In this document: positions 50,748 through 62,376 of the stretch, piece after piece | How the letters are laid out: the number at the start of each line of letters is the position of its first letter | Numbering within the stretch: the first letter of the stretch is position 1 | Origin: Candidatus Latescibacterota bacterium | GTDB lineage: Bacteria; Krumholzibacteriota; Krumholzibacteriia; G020349025 | Assembly (NCBI GenBank): GCA_020349025.1 | Contig: CP070763.1 | Coordinates: 2,487,893 to 2,551,892, forward strand | Direction: 5' to 3' | DNA length: 64,000 nucleotides | Notes under the pieces: generated by a model | The model's input: the letters and a program-made list of their open reading frames with translations, nothing else | Database searches by the model: none | Told to the model about the DNA's origin: nothing | Translations under genes and position numbers: made by a program

Positions 50748-51914
50748 ATGCAGAACGAAAAGAAGCCAGCGACCGGGGTCTTGCCGGGTCAGGGCAAGCC
50801 GGGCGCGTCCATGTATCCCAAATCACCGACCGGCGAGGCAGACGCGCGCATCCCGAGCGGTCGCGACGTGGAGTGGGAGCCGCTGATCGACTACCGCCGC
50901 AACGGTGTGAGCGAGACCACGATTCACGGCGCCGTAGCGTGGGCCACGGGCGGCGACATCGTGCACTCCTTCGGCGGCAACGTGCTCTGTTACGGCCGCA
51001 GCATGATGAAGCCGCAGATGATGAAGGCGCTCGTCGAGGTCCTCGATCCGGTGACCGATTGGGTGCAGAAAGCGATCGCGGTGAGCAGTCACAACGGCAC
51101 CGCCGAGCATGTCGCAGCTGCGCAGTCGTTGTTGCCGCGAGAGGAGTGGGGTTTGATGCAGACGCCGCTGGACCTCCCCCTGGTGCAGTTCGGCCGCCAG
51201 GTGCGACGACCGCGGCGCTGGTACCACACCTGCTCCGGGGAGCACGCCGCGATTCTGCGCGGCTGCAGGCTCCTGGGATGGAATCGCGCCGGATACACGC
51301 TGCCGCATCACCCCTTCTTCCAGGAGTATGTCGCGACGCTCCGGCGCGTCCTGGGCGGAGGTTGGCAACCGCTGCGCGTGGCACGCGACGGCTGCAACCT
51401 GCCAACGCTGTCGAACACGGTGAGCGAGCTCTCCATTCTGTTCGCCAGTCTGGCGGCGCAGCACGACGAGGACTGGATTTGGGAAGCGATGATCCGCCAT
51501 CCCGACATCATCGGCGGCTTCAACAGGCTCGACAGCACGATCCTCAAGGCGTGCGACGGCCGCGTCGTGGCGAAGGAGGGCGCCGATGGACTCCTGGGGC
51601 TCGCGATTCTCCACGCCGACTATCCGGACGGGCTCGGCGTCGTCGTGAAGCTCGCACACGGCTGGGATCCGCAGGCCACCTGGTACGTGGCACGCGCCGT
51701 GCTCGGCGTCCTCGGCTTCGAGCTGCGCAATCCCTACTCGCTGCATCGACAGAAGGCCTTCATCGTTCCCGGCGTGGTCCCCCCTGATCGCGTCGCCAAG
51801 CTCGATTCCGTCGCCACGTGGGACGACTGGGATCCTGACGCCGATCGCTGGTACTACGACTGGCAGCGCTACACCGGCGACTCACCCAGCGAGGAGCGCC
51901 GCCCGACACCCTGA
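50748..51914 (+). CDS. L-asparaginase II family (Rhizobium etli type) protein
   Basis: A 388-residue protein of the R. etli-type asparaginase family (PF06089). Recognised motifs are GRSMMKPQMMKAL (the Ser-x-x-Lys pair), VSSHNGTAEHVAAA (active-site Ser and His), CSGEHAAIL and RDGCNLPTLSN. In the R. etli enzyme the CSGKH lysine and two Cys make a zinc site; here that Lys is Glu (CSGEH), while the two Cys are kept. So a different metal site or substrate is likely. It may hydrolyse an amide other than asparagine. It is the third gene of the SDR-LLM-asparaginase operon, 30 bases after LLM. Confidence 0.78.
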   Translation: MQNEKKPATGVLPGQGKPGASMYPKSPTGEADARIPSGRDVEWEPLIDYRRNGVSETTIHGAVAWATGGDIVHSFGGNVLCYGRSMMKPQMMKALVEVLDPVTDWVQKAIAVSSHNGTAEHVAAAQSLLPREEWGLMQTPLDLPLVQFGRQVRRPRRWYHTCSGEHAAILRGCRLLGWNRAGYTLPHHPFFQEYVATLRRVLGGGWQPLRVARDGCNLPTLSNTVSELSILFASLAAQHDEDWIWEAMIRHPDIIGGFNRLDSTILKACDGRVVAKEGADGLLGLAILHADYPDGLGVVVKLAHGWDPQATWYVARAVLGVLGFELRNPYSLHRQKAFIVPGVVPPDRVAKLDSVATWDDWDPDADRWYYDWQRYTGDSPSEERRPTP

Positions 51915-52040
51915 CCTCGCCACTCCCGCACGCGTACGCGCATGCCTCGAGTGCGTTCGGATGCTATGATCAGCACGAATCCGACCGGTCAAGAGTGAGA
52001 CCGCGTCGCCGCGTGGTGCCACGTTGCGGGAGGGTGCTCG

Positions 52041-54134
52041 ATGCAAGCTGCCATCCGCGCGCTGCTGCTTGTTTGGCTGGCGTGCTGCGTCTCGGCCATG
52101 CTCTGCGCCGTGCGCGTCGCCGGTGCGCAAGAGACTCGCAGCACCTTCAAGGCGATCGACGTCTTCGAGCTCGAGTACGCCTCCGATCCGCGCATCTCAC
52201 CCGACGGCAAACACGTCGTCTACGTGCGCACGTCGATGAACATCATGAAGGACCGCAGGACGACGCGCCTGTGGGTGGTGAACACCGATGGCTCCAACCA
52301 CCGCCCACTCACGAGCGGAAAGGGCGACGAGACCTCGCCTCGCTGGTCACCCGACGGAACTCGGATCCTCTACGCATCGAGCCGAGACGACGCAACGCAG
52401 CTCTACGTTCGTTGGATGGACAGCGGCCAAACGGCACAGCTCACGAATCTCACCCAGAAAGCGCGCAGCCTCTCCTGGTCACCGAACGGCGACTGGATCG
52501 CCTTCTCGATGCTCGTCGAGGCTCCCGCCGAGACGTTTGCGAAGATGCCTCGCCAGCCGGAGGGGGCCGAGTGGGCCGAGCCGCCGCGGGTGGTGCAAAA
52601 GCTCATCTATCGTGCCGACGGCCGCGGCTACGTCGAGGATGGGTATGAGCACCTTTTCGTTCTGACGGCCGAGGGTGGCACGCCGCGCCAGGTCACGCAC
52701 GGTCCGTTCCATCACGCAGGCACGGTATCCTGGAGCGCGGACGGCCAGACGCTCTTCTTCGCGGCCAACCGCAGCAACGATTGGGAGTACGAGCCGCGCA
52801 ACAGCGACGTCTACGCGCTCTCCTTGAGCGACGGAACGCTGCGTCAGCTGACCACACGTTTCGGGCCCGATCGGAACCCGGTCGTGTCTCCCGATGGCAG
52901 CAAGGTCGCCTACCTCGGCTACGACGACCGGCTGCGGAGCTACGAGCTCACGCGGCTCCACATCATGAACATCGACGGAACCGACGCGCGCACGATCGCG
53001 ACGACGCTCGAGCGCAGCGTGCGGCAACCGCAGTGGAGCGCCGACGGCAGGAGGCTCTACTTCCTTTTCGACGACGCGGGCAACACCAAGGTCGGCTCCG
53101 CGCGCGTGAGCGGCGGGGAGGTCGAGGTTCTCGCCCATGACGTCGGCGGCACCTCGCTGGGCCGACCCTACTCGAGCGGCTCCTTCTCGCTGGCGCGCAA
53201 CGGCCGCTTTGCCTTTACGCTCACGAGCCCGGGTCACCCGGCCGACGTGGCATGGGCCCGAAGCGCGAGCTCGGGCGTGCAACGCCTGACGCGGCTCAAC
53301 GACGACCTGCTCGCTTTCAGGCAGCTCGGCACGACGGAGGAGATCTGGTACGAGTCGTCGCACGACGGGCGCCGCATCCAGGGCTGGATCGTCCATCCCC
53401 CGCACTTCGACCCCACGCGCAGGTACCCGCTCCTTCTCGAGATCCACGGGGGGCCCTTCGCCAACTACGGCGGTCGATTCTCGACCGAGGTGCAGCTGTA
53501 CGCGGCCGCCGGCTACGTCGTCCTCTACACCAACCCGCGTGGCAGCACGAGCTACGGCGAGGAGTTCGCCAATCTGATTCACCATCGCTACCCCGGCGAC
53601 GACTACGCCGATCTGATGTCGGGTGTCGATGCCGTCATCGAGCGCGGTTCCATCGACCCCAACAACTTGTTCGTCACCGGGGGTAGCGGTGGCGGCGTCC
53701 TGACCAGTTGGATCGTCGGGAAGACGGATCGCTTCCGTGCCGCGGTCGTCGCCAAGCCCGTCATCAACTGGACCAGCTTCGTGCTCACGGCGGACCACTA
53801 CAACATGTTCTACAAGTACTGGTTCCCGGGCTTCCCGTGGGACCACCCGGAACACTACCTGGAGCGCTCGCCGCTCTCCCTCGTGGGCAACGTGACCACG
53901 CCCACGATGCTGCTCACGGGTGAAGCCGACCTGCGCACGCCGATGTCGGAATCGGAGCAGTACTACCAGGCGCTCAAGCTGCGCCGCGTCGAAACCGCAC
54001 TGGTGCGAATCCCGGGCGCCTCGCACGGGATTGCCTCACGTCCCAGCAACCTGATCGCGAAGGTCACGCACATCCTGGAGTGGTTCGACCGCCATCGTCT
54101 CGATGGACCCAATCACACGACGACCGAGCGTTGA
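52041..54134 (+). CDS. Secreted S9 prolyl-oligopeptidase-type peptidase
   Basis: A 697-residue S9 family peptidase. A signal peptide (about 1-29, LLLVWLACCVSAMLCAVRVAGA) is followed by a TolB/PD40 propeller (DPRISPDGKHVVYV, SPRWSPDGTRILYAS and others, about 50-410) and an alpha/beta-hydrolase domain with S549 in TGGSGGGVL, D630 in TGEADLRTP and H662 in GASHGIASRP. It should cleave peptides after proline or a similar residue in the periplasm or outside. A TATGAT -10-like element lies at 51965. DUF481 follows after 37 bases. It fits a peptide-scavenging role feeding the amino-acid pathway. Confidence 0.93.
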   Translation: MQAAIRALLLVWLACCVSAMLCAVRVAGAQETRSTFKAIDVFELEYASDPRISPDGKHVVYVRTSMNIMKDRRTTRLWVVNTDGSNHRPLTSGKGDETSPRWSPDGTRILYASSRDDATQLYVRWMDSGQTAQLTNLTQKARSLSWSPNGDWIAFSMLVEAPAETFAKMPRQPEGAEWAEPPRVVQKLIYRADGRGYVEDGYEHLFVLTAEGGTPRQVTHGPFHHAGTVSWSADGQTLFFAANRSNDWEYEPRNSDVYALSLSDGTLRQLTTRFGPDRNPVVSPDGSKVAYLGYDDRLRSYELTRLHIMNIDGTDARTIATTLERSVRQPQWSADGRRLYFLFDDAGNTKVGSARVSGGEVEVLAHDVGGTSLGRPYSSGSFSLARNGRFAFTLTSPGHPADVAWARSASSGVQRLTRLNDDLLAFRQLGTTEEIWYESSHDGRRIQGWIVHPPHFDPTRRYPLLLEIHGGPFANYGGRFSTEVQLYAAAGYVVLYTNPRGSTSYGEEFANLIHHRYPGDDYADLMSGVDAVIERGSIDPNNLFVTGGSGGGVLTSWIVGKTDRFRAAVVAKPVINWTSFVLTADHYNMFYKYWFPGFPWDHPEHYLERSPLSLVGNVTTPTMLLTGEADLRTPMSESEQYYQALKLRRVETALVRIPGASHGIASRPSNLIAKVTHILEWFDRHRLDGPNHTTTER

Positions 54135-54171
54135 TCTTCGCCCGAAGGCGCGTCGAAAGGAGACGACTCCG

Positions 54172-55281
54172 ATGCAACGTGTGAATGCGTTTCCACATGG
54201 TGCGCGAACAGCCGCTTGGATCGCGAGCCTTCTCCTGGCTTGGAGCAACGTCGGCGTGACACAGTCGACCCCGTGGGAGCCGCCCGAGCCCTCCGCGACC
54301 GACAAGGACTGGATCCGGATGTCGTCGGGAGAATGGCTCAAGGGGGAAATCCAGTTCCTGCGGGACGACAAACTCGAGTTCGACAGTGACGATCTCGACC
54401 TGCTCAAGCTCGACTGGGCAGACGTGGCCGAGCTGCGCTCGGCGCGGATTCTCACCTATCGTTTCGAGGACCTGGCGATTGTGTCCGGGACCGCCACGAT
54501 GCGCGACACGGTCGTCACGATCCGTTCCGGGAGCCAGGTGCAGACGTTCCCGCGCGACGCTCTGCTCGTGATCCTCGAGGGCGCTCCCCGGGAGATCAAC
54601 TATTGGTCGGCAAAGGCCACTCTCGGTCTCGTCGCACGCGCGGGCAACACCGACCAGCAGGACATGAACACCGTGGTCACGGTTCGCCGTGATCACCCCA
54701 AAACCCGTCTCGACCTGCGCTACAACAATAACCTGGGCCAGGTCAGTGGCGAAGAGACAATCAACAACCAGAACGGCACGATCACCTTCGATCTCCTCGT
54801 CGCGAAGGGATTCTTCGTGAACCTGGGTGCCGTCAACCTCTACAAGGACCGATTCGTGAACATCGAGCTGCGGACCACTCTGGCGGCGGGTGTCGGTTAC
54901 GCCATCTACAGGGGCGGGGACGTCGACTGGAGCGTGGGGCTGTCCGCCGGGTACCAGAACACACAGTTCGTTTCGGTCCAGGAGGGTCAGAGCGACTCCG
55001 ATAACACGGGCACGATCATCCCGAACACGGCCTTCGAATGGGACGTGACGGGCGATGTGACGATCGCGGTGGACTACAACGCGCAGATCAGCGTGCCCGA
55101 GGTGAAGAACGCCTTCCACCACGCGTTCGGTGTTCTCTCGGTCGACATCTGGGGCGACATCATCGACCTCGAACTGTCGGTTCAATGGGACCGGACCGAG
55201 AACCCGACGGAGGATGCCGACGGGAACGTGCCGAAGCGCGACGACTTCCGCACCTCGTTCGGCTTGGGGATCAGCTTCTAA
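54172..55281 (+). CDS. DUF481 outer-membrane beta-barrel protein
   Basis: A 369-residue exported protein with a DUF481-type barrel in the C-terminal half (about 145-369), the family of salt-induced outer membrane proteins. An N-terminal signal peptide (about 12-30) leads to a small domain with DWIRMSSGEWLKGEIQFL repeats. Barrel strands such as TRLDLRYNNNLGQVSGE alternate polar and hydrophobic residues and the protein ends in GISF, a BAM-type C-terminus. The ATG at 54172 has AAAGGAG ten bases upstream. It lies 37 bases after the S9 peptidase and may share a transcript. Confidence 0.9.
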   Translation: MQRVNAFPHGARTAAWIASLLLAWSNVGVTQSTPWEPPEPSATDKDWIRMSSGEWLKGEIQFLRDDKLEFDSDDLDLLKLDWADVAELRSARILTYRFEDLAIVSGTATMRDTVVTIRSGSQVQTFPRDALLVILEGAPREINYWSAKATLGLVARAGNTDQQDMNTVVTVRRDHPKTRLDLRYNNNLGQVSGEETINNQNGTITFDLLVAKGFFVNLGAVNLYKDRFVNIELRTTLAAGVGYAIYRGGDVDWSVGLSAGYQNTQFVSVQEGQSDSDNTGTIIPNTAFEWDVTGDVTIAVDYNAQISVPEVKNAFHHAFGVLSVDIWGDIIDLELSVQWDRTENPTEDADGNVPKRDDFRTSFGLGISF

Positions 55282-55285
55282 CGCG

Positions 55286-56950
55286 TCACCGCGACGACTG
55301 CGGCATCCACGCCGGCGCTTCGTCGAAGGGGTGAAAAACGTACGGCGCATCGAGCGCCTCGAGGACGCGCCGATCGCGGCCGTAGACATCCGGGAGAAAA
55401 TGCACCTCGCCCGTCTCCGGGTCGTAGTCGACCGTCCAGTAGAGGATCAGGACGCTGAGCGGCTGCGGCAGGAAGACGGTCTTCGTCTTCTCCGACTCGA
55501 TCAACTCGTCGATGCGCTCGCGACTCCACTTCTCGGGGTCCTCCAGCAGGAGCTCGGCAAGATGCAGCGGATGCTGCACGCGAATGCAGCCGGAGCTGAA
55601 GGCACGATCGGGTCGATCGAAGAGATGGCGTGACGGCGTATCGTGCAGGAAGACGAAGTGTTCGTTCGGAAAGATGAACTTCACCCGTCCCAGCGCGTTC
55701 TGTGGCCCCGGATCCTGGCGAATCGCATAGGGGAAGCTCCGCGGCGTGACGTTGGCCCAGTTCACGGACGCGGTGGGAACCACGTTGCCATCTCGATCGA
55801 TCACCTTCATGTTCTTGCTTTGCAGGTAGCCTGGATCCTTCTTCGCTTTCGGCAGGACGTCCTTTGCCAGGATCGTGGGTGGCACCGTCCAGGTGGGATT
55901 GAAGACGACATACTTCATCGTCGACTTGAAGACCGGCGTCTGGCGGTATGTCTTCCCCACTTGCGCGACGGTCTGCCAGGCGATTTGGCGATCGCGGACG
56001 AGCCAAAGCTCGAAGCCGGCGATGTTGACGAGGATGAAATCCTCATCGATGTCGCGGAAAACCCAGCGCATCCGCTCCAGATTGACGCGAATCTGGTCGA
56101 CGCGCGCATCTGCCGGGACGTTGAGGGCGGCCAGCGTCTGCTTGCCCACGATGCCATCGGCGCCCAACCGATGCCGCTTCTGAAAGCGAATGACCGCCGC
56201 TTCGAGCGCGGCATCGAAGCGTTCGGATGGGGCGCCGTCGGCGAGATCGCCGCTCACCCGCAGGCGCCGCGCCAGTGCGGCGACGCGCTCCCCTTCGTCT
56301 CCACGCCGGAGCGTGGGGCCAACTGGAACGGGGCTCCAACCGCCGCGCGATTCGAGCTCGCGATAGCGGGCGAGCGTCTCGCGCAAGCGTCGGTAGAAGG
56401 GATAATCGGGGAGTCGGTCGCGCACGAACTCCTCGAGCGCGCCGGAATCGATGGCGGTTTGCACGACGTCAACCGGGTCGCGCCCCTGGAGCGAGCGGCT
56501 CAGGTTCCAGTTCGGATCCAACGACTGCGGCGTGACTCTGCCGAAGCTGAGATGGATGCCGAAGCGCGCCAATCCCGCGGTGGCCAGGATGTCGAGCGCA
56601 ATGCGATCATCCGCGTCCGGTGCCGTGCCTGCGTACACACGCTTCGACAGCTGCTTCAACGGATCGAGGAAGTAGTCGTCGGGATCCAGCCCGAGCTCGC
56701 CCGCCCTCGAGACCATGTCGACGAGCTCGTCGACCGCCTCGCGCTCCCACGCCAGGCGAAAGTCACGCCTCGAATAGAACTCGGTTAGGAAGGGGCCCGC
56801 GCCGACCGAAACGCCTTCCACCTCGTGAGCGCTCGAGAGCTGCTCGATGCGAGCCCTCAGCTTCTCCTGCATCGTGTCGAGAGCGAGTGCTTCTCCGCAA
56901 AGGAGAAGAGCTGGCACGACCGCAAGCGGTCGTAGGGATCGAGCGAACAT
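55286..56950 (-). CDS. YcbB-like L,D-transpeptidase
   Basis: A 554-residue L,D-transpeptidase. A signal peptide (about 1-24) is followed by the YcbB scaffold domain (about 55-200), a peptidoglycan-binding domain (about 220-290, GDEGERVAALARRLRVSG, with QKRHRLGADGIVGKQTL) and the YkuD catalytic domain with catalytic C455 in SSGCIRVQHP and the His in VFLHDTPSRHLF. It makes 3-3 crosslinks in periplasmic peptidoglycan. The ATG has AAGGAGTCCCG before it. The gene is divergent from the DUF882 gene by 89 bases, a pair also seen in E. coli (ycbB-ycbK). Confidence 0.95.
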   Translation of the reverse strand: MFARSLRPLAVVPALLLCGEALALDTMQEKLRARIEQLSSAHEVEGVSVGAGPFLTEFYSRRDFRLAWEREAVDELVDMVSRAGELGLDPDDYFLDPLKQLSKRVYAGTAPDADDRIALDILATAGLARFGIHLSFGRVTPQSLDPNWNLSRSLQGRDPVDVVQTAIDSGALEEFVRDRLPDYPFYRRLRETLARYRELESRGGWSPVPVGPTLRRGDEGERVAALARRLRVSGDLADGAPSERFDAALEAAVIRFQKRHRLGADGIVGKQTLAALNVPADARVDQIRVNLERMRWVFRDIDEDFILVNIAGFELWLVRDRQIAWQTVAQVGKTYRQTPVFKSTMKYVVFNPTWTVPPTILAKDVLPKAKKDPGYLQSKNMKVIDRDGNVVPTASVNWANVTPRSFPYAIRQDPGPQNALGRVKFIFPNEHFVFLHDTPSRHLFDRPDRAFSSGCIRVQHPLHLAELLLEDPEKWSRERIDELIESEKTKTVFLPQPLSVLILYWTVDYDPETGEVHFLPDVYGRDRRVLEALDAPYVFHPFDEAPAWMPQSSR

Positions 56951-57039
56951 CGGGACTCCTTGGGGCCGCGAATGGCTTCGATTGACGCGCTCGTGTAATG
57001 ACACGGTATTATGTCGAGCTGGAGGTGCGGGGACAAGCG

Positions 57040-57624
57040 ATGTCGCACCTGAATAACGCGGACCGGGACGAGCGCATCGAGGAGCAGGCCGTCTCCAGGC
57101 GCACGATGCTGCGACGCCTCCTGGCCGGGATGTCGGGGATCGTGCTCCTGCAGCCGTGGCGTCATGTCGCCCGCGCCGCGCAGGAGCGCCGTCTGCGCTT
57201 CTTCCACACCCACACGGGTGAATGGCTCTCCATCGTCTACTTCGCTGAGGGGGAGTATCGAGCCGGGGCTCTCGAGGAGGTCGACCGCTTCTTGCGCGAC
57301 TTCCGCACGGGTGACGTCCATCGCATCGACCCGAAGCTCCTCGACGTCCTCCACGCGATCCAGGAGGCGACCGAGAGCCAAGGAACCTTCGAAGTCATCT
57401 CCGCCTACCGCTCGCCTACCACCAACGACATGCTGCGTCGCCGAAGCGGCGGTGTCGCCAAGAAGAGCCTGCACATGCAGGGCGCGGCGATCGATGTCCG
57501 ACTCACCGACGTCGAGACGTCGCTTCTGCGCGACGCGGCGCTGAAACTGAAACGCGGTGGCGTGGGATACTATCCGCAGTCGGACTTCGTGCACGTCGAC
57601 ACCGGTCGCGTGCGGCGCTGGTGA
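57040..57624 (+). CDS. DUF882/YcbK-like murein peptidase (M15), Tat-type signal
   Basis: A 194-residue YcbK-family protein. The N-terminal SRRTMLRRLLAGMSGIVLL is a twin-arginine signal (SRRxxL), as in E. coli YcbK. The peptidase M15-like part has SAYRSPTTNDMLRRR, SLHMQGAAIDVRL (metal His and Asp) and DFVHVDTGRVR (His). It should cut peptidoglycan peptide links in the periplasm. The ATG at 57040 is chosen over 56998 because the Tat signal then sits near the N-terminus. It is divergent from the L,D-transpeptidase gene, with the same arrangement as ycbB-ycbK. Confidence 0.9.
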   Translation: MSHLNNADRDERIEEQAVSRRTMLRRLLAGMSGIVLLQPWRHVARAAQERRLRFFHTHTGEWLSIVYFAEGEYRAGALEEVDRFLRDFRTGDVHRIDPKLLDVLHAIQEATESQGTFEVISAYRSPTTNDMLRRRSGGVAKKSLHMQGAAIDVRLTDVETSLLRDAALKLKRGGVGYYPQSDFVHVDTGRVRRW

Positions 57625-57761
57625 TGCGTGACCCTCCACCTCAGCGACCCGCGTGCCGAGCGCGGATCCACCGACGGGAGCCGACTTGCGCGGCACCGCC
57701 GCGTGTGTTGAAGTAGCGCCGTCACGTTTTGGTCCACAGCCATGGCGGAGGTCGCAACCCC

Positions 57762-61710
<3,949 letters not shown>

Positions 61711-61746
61711 CACTCGGTGCCGCGGAGAGGATCGCCGGGAGGATCC

Positions 61747-62373
61747 ATGTCGTCGAGATTGATCGACATCTCTCCAGTCGTGTCGGAGCGGATCGGCGTG
61801 TGGCCGGGCGACGTCTCCTACACGCACGAGGTGAGCCTCGACCTGCAATCGGGTGACCACCTCACGCTCGGAGCCATGCGCACGACCTTCCACGTCGGCG
61901 CCCACGCCGACGCGCCCAGCCACTACGTGCGGGGTGGGGAAGCGATCGGCGAGCGCGACCTCGACCTCTACTGCGGCCCGTGCCAAGTCGTGCAGGTCTC
62001 GATTGCACGCCGCCAGCGCCTGCACCCGCAGGACCTGCAGTCGCAGCCGCAACAGCCGCGCGTTCTCTTCAGGACCGACTCCTTCGCCGACCCGGAGCGC
62101 TTCACGACCGACTTCAACAGTCTCTCACCCGAGCTCGTGGAGCTTCTGGCTTCGCGTGGCGTACGACTCGTCGGCATCGACACGCCGTCGATCGATCCTT
62201 TCGACGACAAGCAGCTCGAAAGCCACGCGGCGGTCGCGAAGCACGACATGGCGGTCCTCGAGGGTTTGGTGCTCGCGCACGTGAAACCGGGCACCTACGA
62301 GCTGATCGCATTGCCGTTGCGCCTTGCGAGAGCGGACGCCTCGCCCGTGCGTGCTGCGCTCCGCGAGGTCTGA
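61747..62373 (+). CDS. kynB: Kynurenine formamidase KynB
   Basis: A 208-residue cyclase-family amidase of the KynB type, which hydrolyses N-formylkynurenine to kynurenine and formate. The metal-binding HVGAHADAPSHY (HxGxHxDxxxH) lies near residue 50, and GIDTPSIDPFDDKQLESHAA near 140 supplies further conserved residues; WPGD near the N-terminus is also typical. It is the second step after tryptophan dioxygenase, 13 kb away in this window, and follows the dioxygenase fusion by 36 bases. The ATG has GGGAGGATCC directly before it. The next gene starts 3 bases after its stop. Confidence 0.93.
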   Translation: MSSRLIDISPVVSERIGVWPGDVSYTHEVSLDLQSGDHLTLGAMRTTFHVGAHADAPSHYVRGGEAIGERDLDLYCGPCQVVQVSIARRQRLHPQDLQSQPQQPRVLFRTDSFADPERFTTDFNSLSPELVELLASRGVRLVGIDTPSIDPFDDKQLESHAAVAKHDMAVLEGLVLAHVKPGTYELIALPLRLARADASPVRAALREV

Positions 62374-62376
62374 GCC

